From positions 48,991 through 112,990 of the forward strand of contig CAYYXG010000008.1 of the NCBI GenBank assembly GCA_964475595.1: a stretch of 64,000 nucleotides of DNA. Direction: 5' to 3'. The position numbers were made by a program, and so were the translations under genes. Source of the stretch: RGEC01 sp964475595. GTDB taxonomy: Bacteria > Bacteroidota > Bacteroidia > NS11-12g > UBA955. Below the pieces are notes generated by a model. It did no database searches. It saw only the letters and a list, made by a program, of their open reading frames with translations, and was not told the DNA's origin. Shown in pieces: positions 8,704 to 17,868 of the stretch; the first letter of the stretch is position 1, and every line of letters starts with the position of its first letter.

Positions 8704-11286
8704 TCAACGATTCACCGAAAAGTTAAGTTTATCTCTTACCCTAAATCCGGATTGGTTGAATGCCTCAATTTTAATCACATAGTTTCCTGCAGGAATTGTA
8801 TTTCCATCCACATTTCCATCCCACTGAATCAGGTCATTCTGGCCCAATGAATAATTGCTAAAAGGGTTGGCAACCGGGAAACCGTTTTCATTGAAAATAT
8901 GCATGGTTATCCAGAAACCGGGTTCGGGCAGCACACATTTAATTTTCAGTAAATCATTGTCTCCATCGTTGTTGGGAGTAAACACTTTGGTTAGCAGCGT
9001 AAAATATCTTTTAGCATCTATTAAAATTAAACTTAACTGTGAATTGGGCATGCCCGGCGTTCCGTATCCGGAAGAGGAAGTGGCTGAGGTCCAGTATTGC
9101 CGTTTGTTGGAAGGAGCATCGGGCTGTGTTTTTTCCAATGCAATACCATCTTTATTGCTAATGATGGGGCTATGAAAATCATCCTCATATACAAGACTAT
9201 CGAGGGTTTTGCCGGTCCGGTCAACGAGTTTGATGTTTCCTTTGTCATTGGACATTGTGGGCAAATCCGGCAGGGTTTTAAACGCCCGTTTATTATGTTG
9301 GCTGTATCGTTTTTTTACGTCGGAGGGATTGCCTGTGAGCACAAGATATTCACCGGGGAGCAGCAATCGATTTTCAATAAATGCAGAAACGGAAGCAATA
9401 GTGCCCGTATCATTTACGCCTGCAATGGCCGTATTTTTCAAGTCCACAATACGATTTCCGGCATTGTATATTTCCAGGTAATCAGCACCGTCTTCCTTGG
9501 GGTCAAAAAGAATTTCGTTGATGAAAACTTTGCTGATATTTTTTGAAGTGTCGGGCCTTCCTACCTGAACGGTCTCTGAAGGGAAAATGATGCCACCGCA
9601 GCTTTTCAGATTGTTAATGGAAATTTTTTCAATCTGATTGGGAATAAAATTGTGAAGCCATTTTAATGAGATAACGGTATTATCCTGGCTAATTCCCGCT
9701 ATGCGAAATGGGTTTTCTCCGCTGGAAATCAAGGAATAGTTGGACAAATTAAACGCAGATGCACTGTCCACCGGAGCACTGAAATACAATTCAGTTACAT
9801 CAGTTTCCGGCATGTATGCGTGGCTGATGAATGTTTCAGGTTCTGTGATAGTTCCTGCCACAGAGTTTGGCTGCCCTGGTGTACCTCCGTTACTTTGGTT
9901 GCTCCTCCAGTTATTGTCATTTATACAATAATAGGCATTGTCAATTCTTTCAAGACTCCATCCACCTTTGGCTTTCAAAGCATCGGTGTGCCAGCTTGAG
10001 AAATACTCAATGGCACAAATTTTTTCTCCCCTATGGTTAAACAATGTGAAATAATCATTGTCGTTATTGAGCGAAGGCAGTGTGCTCACGCCCACCCAAA
10101 CCCCTAGCGTGTCCAGTTTTAGTGCGGTATTTTTGGAAATGGTAAAATAGGTTTGAGGGGGAATCACGGAATCGGGTAGTGTAACGGAGCTACTTCTGTC
10201 GCTGAGTTTATAATTTTTAAGGGAAATCCATTTGTTGGAGCGGTTGTATAATTCCAGGTATTCTTCTTCCGGAAGAAAGCCTACTGATGGAGCAGGAACC
10301 GACATGAGTTCTGTGAAAATCAAATCATTAAGCGTGGCTGTATCGGCAAATACAGAAATAAAATTGATGGTATGTAAGCCGGAAGCATTGTCTGCAATAT
10401 CCGGGGTTCCCTGATTGGAAAGGGTGCAATTTACATTGGTGGTTAAATGCTGGGCGAATTGCAAAGTGCATTTCTCAGGAGAAGCAAAGTCAGGAAATAC
10501 GACCGAAGGATTGCCTTGAGAAGTGCCGTTTACAATGAGTGAAAAGTGTTGTGACTGAATATCCTTAATGGTTTCATTGAACGTTACGGAAATCTTATTG
10601 GGGTAAATGAAAGCTGCTTTGACCATTCGCGGAGCCAGTGTGTCTTTTATTTTTTCTCCGATATAGATATTATCAAAGAAATGTTTACCGATTGCTGAGG
10701 TTCCGTTCTGAATGACATGAATCCCTACATATTTCCCTCCCTTTAAATCCGGCAGATAAATGGTGCCTTCTTTTTGGGTTGTATTATTAATGAGATCTTT
10801 TCTATACAGTGAAACGGAATCTAAATTCTTTTCGAGCCATACCCTGTAATGACTGTTAGTTTTATTCAATTCTCCATCCGTACCTGATAATATTTCAGTG
10901 GCGGTTCCATTCACCATTCTGTATAAACTGATTTCATCTTTGGTATTACCTGCCCGGATAAAATAGCCGTTTTTGGCCTTTTCAACCACAGTGTCGGCGT
11001 TTACCCAAAACTCTGTGTAATTGGCGCTGCTGGGATTAATTCCATATTGAAATTCCCACACATAAATTTCGGCAGAATCGTAATTAGCTAGGGTGGAAAT
11101 GCCATATTTTACAGCACTACCATTGGAATTGAGCGTTTTCAATCTACCGGATAAGACCTCAAAATCACTGGTGTTATAAATCCATTTTGGATTGTTGTCC
11201 AATTCGCCGTCACTGAAACTATCGGTGAATTGGGCTTGGAGGGGGAAGGTTAAGATGCCTAATATGCCCAATAGCAAATACCGCAT
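8704..11286 (-). CDS. Secreted lamin-tail-domain protein with type IX (type B) sorting domain
   Basis: An 860-residue secreted protein. The start at 11286 gives a clean signal peptide (MRYLLLGILGILTFPLQAQ); the frame is open further upstream but without one. Parts, approximately: a concanavalin/jelly-roll-like region (20-210), an Ig-like domain of the SbsA type (APRMVKAAFIYPNKISVTF, 215-310), a lamin-tail domain (LIFTELM...YLELYN, 320-440), a second Ig-like segment, a second lamin-tail domain (VFINEILFDPKEDGADYLEIYN core, 590-700), and a C-terminal FTPNNDGDND...WDG...AGNYVIKIEA domain (765-860) typical of gliding-motility/T9SS type B cargo. It is probably exported through the Por system and kept on the surface or released. 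The substrate is unknown. Confidence 0.8.
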   Translation of the reverse strand: MRYLLLGILGILTFPLQAQFTDSFSDGELDNNPKWIYNTSDFEVLSGRLKTLNSNGSAVKYGISTLANYDSAEIYVWEFQYGINPSSANYTEFWVNADTVVEKAKNGYFIRAGNTKDEISLYRMVNGTATEILSGTDGELNKTNSHYRVWLEKNLDSVSLYRKDLINNTTQKEGTIYLPDLKGGKYVGIHVIQNGTSAIGKHFFDNIYIGEKIKDTLAPRMVKAAFIYPNKISVTFNETIKDIQSQHFSLIVNGTSQGNPSVVFPDFASPEKCTLQFAQHLTTNVNCTLSNQGTPDIADNASGLHTINFISVFADTATLNDLIFTELMSVPAPSVGFLPEEEYLELYNRSNKWISLKNYKLSDRSSSVTLPDSVIPPQTYFTISKNTALKLDTLGVWVGVSTLPSLNNDNDYFTLFNHRGEKICAIEYFSSWHTDALKAKGGWSLERIDNAYYCINDNNWRSNQSNGGTPGQPNSVAGTITEPETFISHAYMPETDVTELYFSAPVDSASAFNLSNYSLISSGENPFRIAGISQDNTVISLKWLHNFIPNQIEKISINNLKSCGGIIFPSETVQVGRPDTSKNISKVFINEILFDPKEDGADYLEIYNAGNRIVDLKNTAIAGVNDTGTIASVSAFIENRLLLPGEYLVLTGNPSDVKKRYSQHNKRAFKTLPDLPTMSNDKGNIKLVDRTGKTLDSLVYEDDFHSPIISNKDGIALEKTQPDAPSNKRQYWTSATSSSGYGTPGMPNSQLSLILIDAKRYFTLLTKVFTPNNDGDNDLLKIKCVLPEPGFWITMHIFNENGFPVANPFSNYSLGQNDLIQWDGNVDGNTIPAGNYVIKIEAFNQSGFRVRDKLNFSVNR

Positions 11287-11326
11287 GTGTGCGAATTTAA
11301 TCATTTGCCTAGCAAATTGCGTTAAA

Positions 11327-12448
11327 TTAATGTTTTCGACCTTTCCAGTCGTATCTTCCCGTAAGACTCCGAACACCGGCAAAAACAATCATAAACACCT
11401 GAACAACAGAATAGGCGGCTTTTTGCCATAATGTGGTTTTATAATAAAATTGAGGCAAAATCCTTCCCATTAAAATCATGTCGGCCAGCCCTTTCCCGAC
11501 CACCATGATGCAGGCCACACGCCATCCCAGCAGCGGTATCAGCGCCACAGACAATAGGTAGCATACTGCAAAGAGTAAAGAAAAAAACTGCCAGAGTTTA
11601 CCTGAAAAGTTTTTTTGAAATCGTACTTTCGACGCCCAGCGGATGCGCTGATTGAGCAACCCTGACCAGCTTGTTTCAGCTTGGGTTTCAATGATGTTTT
11701 TATCGGTTCCTAAAAATATACACTCATCAGGATTTTGTTTTGAGGCATATTCGAGTAAAAAAATATCATCACCGCCCGGAATCTGCCAATCATTTCTTAC
11801 TGCCTGCGCCTTATTAAATAAGGTTTTTTTAACACAGAGGTTTGCACCATTGGCCATTAGGGGTTTATGTCTGTTAAATGCATGAGCGGTAAGGGCCATC
11901 AGCACTGCACTTTCCATACACTGATATTGATGTAAAAAAGAATGGTCACCTTTATACGACACCGGGCCTGCAATGAATGTATCTTCATTATTTGTTACAT
12001 GTTTGCTCAGTGTGTTTAATATATACGGCGGGAGGGTGCAATCTGCATCGGTAAAAAATAGCGTTTCAAATGTGGAATGATTAACGGCATTTTTGAGCGC
12101 AGCTTTTTTACCTGTTTCGTGGGTGTTTTCGCATAATATTACCCGGAAAGGAGCCGTTTTTTGAATGTTTAAAATCCAATTTTTCCCCTCATCATCGCTA
12201 TGATCGTTGCATACCACCCATTCAAACAGGTTTTTGGGATAGTTTACATCGCAAAGAGATTGGTATAAATGGGGTAAGTGTAATTGTTCATTTCTAAATG
12301 CTGTGACGATGGAAAATCCGGTTATGGGTTGTTTTTCTTCGCTTTTAATATGGGTAGTTTTAAAAGAATATATTGGAATGCCAAGGCTTAAAAACCCCGT
12401 CAATATCATGATTGCGGCACAAACTTCAGGTATGTTTAAGATTTCCAT
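11327..12448 (-). CDS. Membrane-associated family 2 glycosyltransferase
   Basis: A 373-residue processive-type GT2 enzyme. One transmembrane helix lies at the N-terminus (about 8-30) and about three at the C-terminus (295-365), enclosing a GT-A catalytic domain. Visible motifs: GFSIVTAFRNE (nucleotide-binding strand), VVCNDHSDD, FFTDADC (the DxD-like metal site), GGDD, and QRIRWASK (the QxxRW signature). It likely transfers a sugar from an NDP donor to a lipid or cell-envelope acceptor at the inner membrane; donor and acceptor are unknown. It overlaps the upstream flippase-like gene by 13 bp, so the pair is probably translationally coupled and may act together. Confidence 0.85.
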   Translation of the reverse strand: MEILNIPEVCAAIMILTGFLSLGIPIYSFKTTHIKSEEKQPITGFSIVTAFRNEQLHLPHLYQSLCDVNYPKNLFEWVVCNDHSDDEGKNWILNIQKTAPFRVILCENTHETGKKAALKNAVNHSTFETLFFTDADCTLPPYILNTLSKHVTNNEDTFIAGPVSYKGDHSFLHQYQCMESAVLMALTAHAFNRHKPLMANGANLCVKKTLFNKAQAVRNDWQIPGGDDIFLLEYASKQNPDECIFLGTDKNIIETQAETSWSGLLNQRIRWASKVRFQKNFSGKLWQFFSLLFAVCYLLSVALIPLLGWRVACIMVVGKGLADMILMGRILPQFYYKTTLWQKAAYSVVQVFMIVFAGVRSLTGRYDWKGRKH

Positions 12449-13350
12449 TTATGCAGAATAAAAATAATGAGTCCGATGAATGCAGGCAGTAAAACATTGT
12501 AAAAATAATTGATAATCGCAATACCCATTAGCAAGGGTTTTAGTTCATCGGAGATTGAAAAAACCATTATAGGCAAACTCAGCCGCATGGCAGCATCGGT
12601 GTAAATCATCCCGGGTGTGAATGTTTGGATGAAAAAAATACACGCCACGCCTTTCAAAGCGGTGCCAAAATCTGAAAGCTGAAATTGTACAATAAAAAAT
12701 GTATAAAATCCACCAAACACCGCATATCGCAAAATAGAGAGGGCGAATGTCCCCGTAATTTGTTTTGCCGAAAAATGCTTGAACCCCATCAGCCATTTTT
12801 CAATCCACGCAGGTTTTCCTGTGCGTATTTTTAGCATGAACCATGCTATTCCCAAAATAAGAAACAGGGTTAAAACGTACATGATGCTGTTTTGTCCGTA
12901 TTGCTCAGCTTTGGGACCCAGCAGGGCATACGCCGCAGGAATGCCGGCAATCAGGGTAACCAGGGTTTGACAAGCGGCACCAAAATAGTTATTCAACAAG
13001 GCAGCAGGGCGGTTTTCTTCTTTCAGGTACATCACCCTACCCAGAAATTCACCTACCCGAAACGGTAAAACATTATTTGCAGCGGCACCGGCAAGCAAAC
13101 CTTTTATGGCACTGCCAAAGCGTATTCTTTCAATGTTGGAAACAAGCAATTGCCATTTGATGCTTTCTAACCACCAGTTGATGCTGGCTGATAGCAATGC
13201 AGCCAAATGCCAGTACCAGGGGATTTTACACAATACATTCCAAACCTTTTCCGGTTGTGGCAGGCCTCCTCGAAAAAGACTTAATACCCAAAGCAGGCAT
13301 GCAATAATCAGAAAACCTTTAAGCACCGACCACCAGCGTCGGTTTCTCAT
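12436..13350 (-). CDS. Lysylphosphatidylglycerol-synthase-type transmembrane protein (UPF0104), copy 2
   Basis: A polytopic membrane protein (304 residues, about 7-8 helices) of the PF03706 family, the flippase-like half of MprF without the aminoacyltransferase half. Typical signatures are the motif around AGAAANNVLPFRVGEFLGRV (87-106) and the hydrophobic cadence throughout. Stand-alone members are thought to handle isoprenoid- or glycero-lipid-linked substrates; the real substrate here is unknown. The start overlaps the rfaE2 stop by 4 bp (ATGA). A second member of the family lies on the other side of rfaE2. Confidence 0.8.
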   Translation of the reverse strand: MRNRRWWSVLKGFLIIACLLWVLSLFRGGLPQPEKVWNVLCKIPWYWHLAALLSASINWWLESIKWQLLVSNIERIRFGSAIKGLLAGAAANNVLPFRVGEFLGRVMYLKEENRPAALLNNYFGAACQTLVTLIAGIPAAYALLGPKAEQYGQNSIMYVLTLFLILGIAWFMLKIRTGKPAWIEKWLMGFKHFSAKQITGTFALSILRYAVFGGFYTFFIVQFQLSDFGTALKGVACIFFIQTFTPGMIYTDAAMRLSLPIMVFSISDELKPLLMGIAIINYFYNVLLPAFIGLIIFILHKWKS

Positions 13351-13841
13351 ATGTTCCTATTGGCGTCCAGGATTTTCTTCTCAATGCTGCTTGTGCTGTA
13401 TCCGGGCAGAAAATCGAGGGTTTTAACTTCGCCACCCCAGGATAGCACTTCCGCGGCACCAACAATGTCTTCTATCTTGTAGTCTGCACCTTTCACCAGC
13501 ACATCGGGTTTTACTGCCTGAATGAGCTGAAGCGGGGTGTCCTCATCAAAAACCACAACAGCACCTACACATCCCAATGCGGCCATTACCACAGTGCGTG
13601 AAAATTCATTTTGCAGCGGCCGTGCAGGACTTTTCTCAAGGCGTTTTATGCTATCGTCGCTGTTGATGCCAACCACGAGAAAATCACCTAATGCTGCGGC
13701 TTCCTGTAGGTAAGTTACATGGCCGGCATGCAGTATGTCGAAGCAGCCATTGGTGAAAACGATGCGCTTTCCTTCTTGCTTGATTTTTGAGGCATGGTTC
13801 ATAGCCTCCTCACGTTTCCAGATTTTATCTGCTGTATTCAT
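13347..13841 (-). CDS. rfaE2: D-glycero-beta-D-manno-heptose 1-phosphate adenylyltransferase-type nucleotidyltransferase
   Basis: A 164-residue cytidylyltransferase-like enzyme corresponding to the C-terminal domain of HldE. The active-site motif is FTNGCFDILHAGHVTYLQEA (HxGH), with SDDSIKRLEKSPARP and the late YSTSSIEKKI (an ISTT-like loop) completing the nucleotide site. It would make ADP-heptose for LPS core synthesis, or activate a related sugar phosphate. The kinase domain is absent here, as in many Bacteroidota. Both neighbours overlap by 4 bp (ATGA), which places it in the middle of the panD-prmC operon between two flippase-like membrane proteins and upstream of a glycosyltransferase, consistent with an envelope role. 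Confidence 0.87.
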   Translation of the reverse strand: MNTADKIWKREEAMNHASKIKQEGKRIVFTNGCFDILHAGHVTYLQEAAALGDFLVVGINSDDSIKRLEKSPARPLQNEFSRTVVMAALGCVGAVVVFDEDTPLQLIQAVKPDVLVKGADYKIEDIVGAAEVLSWGGEVKTLDFLPGYSTSSIEKKILDANRNI

Positions 13842-14824
13842 GCATTTTTTAATTTTCGCATTTCTACCATCATCAGCAAATAACAGATGCCACCTACAAA
13901 AATGCTGAACAGATTTTGATAGGCCAGGTTAAAAATGCCAAATGTCTCGGCATCCTTTGTATTGAGTGCGTATACGGCCTGCAATCCAAAAGAAATGGCC
14001 CCCCATACACCCGCACCAGCCGGCAGTGGTATGGCAATTCCGACCGCGCTAAAAATTAGCAGACTAATGGCACTGCCAAATTCCATGTGGGCGGTCACGG
14101 ATAAGCTTTGCAGCAAAAAATAACCACTGACCATATAGCAAGCCCAGATGCCCGCTGAATATAAAAAAAACAGCCAGGGATGTTGCAAGGAAAAAATGGT
14201 TTTCACCCCTTTTGAAAAGCCGGATAGGAGGGTGGCAATTTTTCCGGGGGGGCGCTCTGTTGTGGCTTTTTTCCTAAACTTAAGGAACAACAGCACCATT
14301 AATGCTAAAGCTAACAATAGCAGGATGTTTTTAAGTGTCAGAAATACACTAACCGGTTTTAGGATGTAGCGGTCAAAAAAACCATAAATATACTCAAATT
14401 CCACCATTAATCCGGTAATACAAACCAGCAGCAGCATCAACATATCGACGAGCCGCTCGGTTACTACGGTTCCAATGAGCAAGTCTACCGGGGCTTTTTC
14501 TGTTTTGGCAGTCATGGCACAACGAACCACTTCTCCGCCTCGGCTGGTGGCTACGTTAATGAGGTAACCACTCATAACAGCATAAAATGATCGTTTTGTA
14601 TTCAAGGGAAATCCCGCTGGTTTGGTCAGCATATTCCACCGGTAACCCCTAAGCCAGTGGCCAAAAATCATTACCACCACTGAAGCGGCCACCCATTTCA
14701 AATCGGCCGATAATACAGCCATCCAGGTGGCAGACCAATCGGTTTTCAACCCTATCCAAAGAAATATAAGGGCCGTGAGAACAATCAGCAGTGCATTCGT
14801 TATGGTTTTTCTGTTAACCGTCAA
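13838..14824 (-). CDS. Lysylphosphatidylglycerol-synthase-type transmembrane protein (UPF0104), copy 1
   Basis: A 328-residue polytopic protein of the PF03706 family. Membrane helices begin near residues 8, 40, 125, 160, 215, 245 and 285. Recognisable features are FGHWLRGYRWNML in the second segment, SGYLINVATSRGGEVVRC (the conserved N-P/T-R-x-GE block), and GIAIPLPAGAGVWGA near the C-terminus. It is only distantly similar to copy 2 (12436-13350), so the pair is not a recent duplication. It overlaps both panD and rfaE2 by 4 bp. Predicted to sit in the inner membrane; the lipid substrate is unknown. Confidence 0.8.
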   Translation of the reverse strand: MTVNRKTITNALLIVLTALIFLWIGLKTDWSATWMAVLSADLKWVAASVVVMIFGHWLRGYRWNMLTKPAGFPLNTKRSFYAVMSGYLINVATSRGGEVVRCAMTAKTEKAPVDLLIGTVVTERLVDMLMLLLVCITGLMVEFEYIYGFFDRYILKPVSVFLTLKNILLLLALALMVLLFLKFRKKATTERPPGKIATLLSGFSKGVKTIFSLQHPWLFFLYSAGIWACYMVSGYFLLQSLSVTAHMEFGSAISLLIFSAVGIAIPLPAGAGVWGAISFGLQAVYALNTKDAETFGIFNLAYQNLFSIFVGGICYLLMMVEMRKLKNA

Positions 14825-15168
14825 ACCAGTTGATTGTTTCTGTCCGGGAAAATATTTTTTGGCTGATGTATCAGGGCCTCTTCACGGGTCATCAAGGCGA
14901 AAGTCATGATGATGAGTTCATCACCCAACTGCCCTTTGCGGGCGGCAGCCCCGTTAAGCCCAATGATGCCGCTGCCTCTTTCACCGGCAATAATGTAAGT
15001 TTCAAAACGTTCACCGTTGTTGTTGTTCACAATCAGCACCTTTTGGTTGGGAATAAGTCCCGCCGCATCCACCAGATTCATATCAATGGTTATGCTTCCG
15101 GTGTAGTTGAGTTCTGTCTGTGTGATTCGAACGTTGTGTATTTTGGCTTGTAAAACCTCAATCTGCAT
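14821..15168 (-). CDS. panD: Aspartate 1-decarboxylase
   Basis: PanD converts L-aspartate to beta-alanine for pantothenate and coenzyme A. The pro-enzyme (115 residues, normal length) carries the self-cleavage site YTGSITID, with Gly24-Ser25 as the bond that is cut to form the pyruvoyl group, plus the GERGSGIIGLNGAAARKGQLGDELIIMTF core. It is the first gene of a seven-gene minus-strand operon; its stop overlaps the next start by 4 bp. A -7-like box (TAATTTCG on this strand) lies 10 nt before the ATG. Confidence 0.95.
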   Translation of the reverse strand: MQIEVLQAKIHNVRITQTELNYTGSITIDMNLVDAAGLIPNQKVLIVNNNNGERFETYIIAGERGSGIIGLNGAAARKGQLGDELIIMTFALMTREEALIHQPKNIFPDRNNQLV

Positions 15169-15280
15169 AAATTTTCAGCGAAATTAGTACAATAATGCGA
15201 AAGCCGGATTTCTTGTGTATTGAATCTGTGGAAAATACTTTTGATAGGGGTGCATATAGGGCATAACGGGTTCAAATCCT

Positions 15281-15288
15281 TAACTTCG
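15281..15288 (+). promoter_or_regulatory. -7 promoter box of the recR operon (leaderless arrangement)
   Basis: TAACTTCG differs from TAnnTTTG at one base and ends only 4 nt before the GTG start of recR, so the transcript should start at or within a base or two of the start codon. Confidence 0.5.
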
Positions 15289-15292
15289 CGGT

Positions 15293-15898
15293 GTGCAGTT
15301 CACATCAGGTATTGTAGAGCAGGCTGTTGAGGCGCTTTCGGGTTTTCCCGGAATCGGGAAGCGCTCTGCTTTGCGTATGGTCATGTATCTGCTAAATCGT
15401 CCGGAGCATGAGGTTGTCAACCTGGCCGACAGCATTCTGAAAATTAAAACAGAGCTCAAGCTGTGCCGTGAATGTGGCAATGTAAGCGACCATGAACTAT
15501 GCAATGTGTGCTCCAATCCTTCGCGCAATGCCAAGATTATCTGTGTTGTAGAGGATTTTAGTGATCAGATGAGCATTGAATCTACGGCGCAATTCCATGG
15601 ATTGTACCATGTTTTGGGCGGACTCATATCCCCTATGGATGGCATAGGGCCCGATCAGCTGTATATTCAGGCATTGCTGGATCGGATTGCAAAAAACGCC
15701 CCCGAAGAAATTATCATGGCCTTCAGTGCAACGGTAGAAGGGGATACCACCATGTTCTATCTTGCCAAAAAACTCAGGGAGCTGCCTGTTCGAATCAGTT
15801 GTATTTCCAGGGGTATTGCCGTTGGTGGCGAAATCGGTTATGCCGACGAAATTACCCTGGGCAGAAGCATCGCCAACCGCACAGAATATAAAGTGTAG
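15293..15898 (+). CDS. recR: Recombination mediator protein RecR
   Basis: RecR acts with RecF/RecO to load RecA on gapped DNA. The 201-residue protein has the N-terminal helix-hairpin-helix (ALSGFPGIGKRSALRMV), a Cys4 zinc finger (CRECGNVSDHELCNVC, about 59-74), a Toprim domain beginning IICVVEDFSD, and the GGEIGYADEITLGRSI Walker-like C-terminus. The start is GTG at 15293; a -7 box ends 4 nt before it, which fixes this start. The next gene begins 6 nt after the stop, so recR shares its transcript with a glycosyltransferase and a histidine kinase. Confidence 0.95.
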   Translation: MQFTSGIVEQAVEALSGFPGIGKRSALRMVMYLLNRPEHEVVNLADSILKIKTELKLCRECGNVSDHELCNVCSNPSRNAKIICVVEDFSDQMSIESTAQFHGLYHVLGGLISPMDGIGPDQLYIQALLDRIAKNAPEEIIMAFSATVEGDTTMFYLAKKLRELPVRISCISRGIAVGGEIGYADEITLGRSIANRTEYKV

Positions 15899-15904
15899 AA
15901 AATT

Positions 15905-17866
15905 TTGCATCAGCTTTCGGTCATTATCGTCAATTACAATGTGCGCTACTTTTTAGAGCAGGCGTTGCATAGCGTGATGAGGGCCACGCGCAATATCGAG
16001 GCAGAGGTTTGGGTGGTAGATAATAACAGTGTGGATGGAAGTATGGAAATGGTGAAAACCCTGTTTCCATCCGTGAAATGCCTTGAAAATAAAGAAAATC
16101 TGGGGTTTAGTAGAGCCAATAATCAGGCCATAAGGCTGAGCGGTTCAAAATATGTATTGTTGCTGAATCCGGACACTGTATTGCAGGATGATACATTGGA
16201 AAAGTGCATTGCTTTTATGGATGATCACGCGGATGCAGGCGGGCTCGGTGTGCGTATGATAGACGGCAAGGGGCAGTTTTTACCGGAAAGCAAGCGCGGT
16301 TTGCCATCACCGGCAGTGGCTTTTTATAAAATGACAGGATTGTCTGCACTTTTTCCCAAGTCAAGAACGTTTGGCAGGTACCATTTAAAATTTTTGGATG
16401 AGCACGGCATTCACAAGGTTGATGTACTGAGCGGTGCATTCATGTTGCTGCGCAGAGATGTTTTAAATGAAATTGGACTGCTGGATGAAGATTTCTTCAT
16501 GTATGGGGAGGATATTGATTTAAGTTACAGAATTACGCAGGCAGGTTATCACAATTATTATTTTCCGCAGACCACCATTATTCATTATAAGGGTGAGAGT
16601 ACCAAAAAGCGCAGTGCCAATTACGTGAAGGTATTTTACAATGCCATGGTTCTTTTTGCCCGCAAACATTATAGCAAGAGCATTGCGGGTCGATTGAATA
16701 TTTTTATTCAGCTGGCGATTTATTTGCGTGCTTCCATTGCTTTGGCCTATAGAGCGATGAATTCGGCGTTGTTGCCCATCCTGGATTTTTTGTTGATCTA
16801 TGCCGGATATTTTGGAATTACCCGTTATTGGGAAGAATATAACAAATATGTGAAGGGCTTTTATCCGGATACCTATTTTGCACTTCATATTCCTGTTTAT
16901 ATCCTGGTGGTATTATTTTGTGTATACTTAAGCGGGGGATATGATAAACCCCTGTCGGTTCGCCGTATTATCAGAGGCAGCGCATTTGGTGCGCTGATGG
17001 CATTTTCCGGCTATGCATTTCTGCCAAAATCACTGCAGTTCAGCAGGGCCATCCTGTTGCTGGGTTGCGCTTGGAGTATGGCGGCACCTCTGCTGTTACG
17101 ACTGTTTATGCAATTTCTTAAAACGGGTAAAACGCAACTTGCCGATACCCGGGCATACCGAATTGCCATTGTGGCCGGCATGGCCGAATCTCAGCGCATT
17201 GAAGGGCTATTAACCCGCAGCATGGTTAAAATGGACTCCATTACCCGTGTTTCTCCGGATAATTCCCGCCCGGAAGGTTTTTCCGGTAACTTGGAGCAGG
17301 TGTCTGAGGTGGTCGATATTTTCAAAGTAAATCTGGTGATTTTTAGCGCTGCCGATGTGGTTTCCTCGCATATCATGGAGGTAATGAGTCTTCTTTCAGG
17401 CAAATCGGTGCAGTTTAAAATCGTTCCGGAGGGCAGCCACTTTGTTATTGGCAGTAACAGTAAGGATGAGCGCGGTGAGCTGTTTACACTGGATTTGAGT
17501 TTTACCATAGAAAATTTGGAAATACGGAGAAAAAAGCGTATATTAGATTTAAGTTTGGTGGCTGTATTTTTTCTTTTTTCGCCAATACTCCTGTTATTAA
17601 AGAAAGGCAGACTTCTCATGAAGCATTGGTTCAAGGTGTTATGGGGAAGAGAAACTTGGGTAAGTTATGCAAACCGGCCCAATACGGAATATCTCCCCAG
17701 GTTAAAACCAGGTTGTTTATATCCGGGGTTGCAATATGCAAACGGAGAACTTGAGTCGGCAGTCAATCTGAATTATGCACGTGATTATCATGTGTATCAG
17801 GATTTACATACCATTTGGATTTATCTCACAAAACCAACAGCGTCTGGTAATCCCCCAATAGTCTAA
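15905..17866 (+). CDS. Family 2 glycosyltransferase fused to a degenerate phosphoglycosyltransferase
   Basis: A 653-residue fusion starting with TTG 6 nt after recR. Residues 1-250 are a rhamnosyltransferase-like GT2 domain (LSVIIVNYNVRYFLEQAL, VVDNNSVDGS, LLNPDTVLQ, GAFMLLRRD, YGEDIDLSYR). Residues ~280-400 hold about five membrane helices, followed by a Rossmann-like domain (RIAIVAGMAESQRI...) as in the WcaJ/WbaP polyprenyl-phosphate transferases. The end starts like a sugar-transferase domain (KRILDLSLVAVFFLFSPILL) but about 100 residues with the catalytic Asp-Glu are missing. Then comes WFKVLWGRETWVSYANRP, a diverged match to the usual VLKGxMSLVGPRP. So the GT2 half looks active and the transferase half inactive. 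Probably an inner-membrane polysaccharide enzyme. Confidence 0.8.
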   Translation: MHQLSVIIVNYNVRYFLEQALHSVMRATRNIEAEVWVVDNNSVDGSMEMVKTLFPSVKCLENKENLGFSRANNQAIRLSGSKYVLLLNPDTVLQDDTLEKCIAFMDDHADAGGLGVRMIDGKGQFLPESKRGLPSPAVAFYKMTGLSALFPKSRTFGRYHLKFLDEHGIHKVDVLSGAFMLLRRDVLNEIGLLDEDFFMYGEDIDLSYRITQAGYHNYYFPQTTIIHYKGESTKKRSANYVKVFYNAMVLFARKHYSKSIAGRLNIFIQLAIYLRASIALAYRAMNSALLPILDFLLIYAGYFGITRYWEEYNKYVKGFYPDTYFALHIPVYILVVLFCVYLSGGYDKPLSVRRIIRGSAFGALMAFSGYAFLPKSLQFSRAILLLGCAWSMAAPLLLRLFMQFLKTGKTQLADTRAYRIAIVAGMAESQRIEGLLTRSMVKMDSITRVSPDNSRPEGFSGNLEQVSEVVDIFKVNLVIFSAADVVSSHIMEVMSLLSGKSVQFKIVPEGSHFVIGSNSKDERGELFTLDLSFTIENLEIRRKKRILDLSLVAVFFLFSPILLLLKKGRLLMKHWFKVLWGRETWVSYANRPNTEYLPRLKPGCLYPGLQYANGELESAVNLNYARDYHVYQDLHTIWIYLTKPTASGNPPIV

Positions 17867-17868
17867 TC

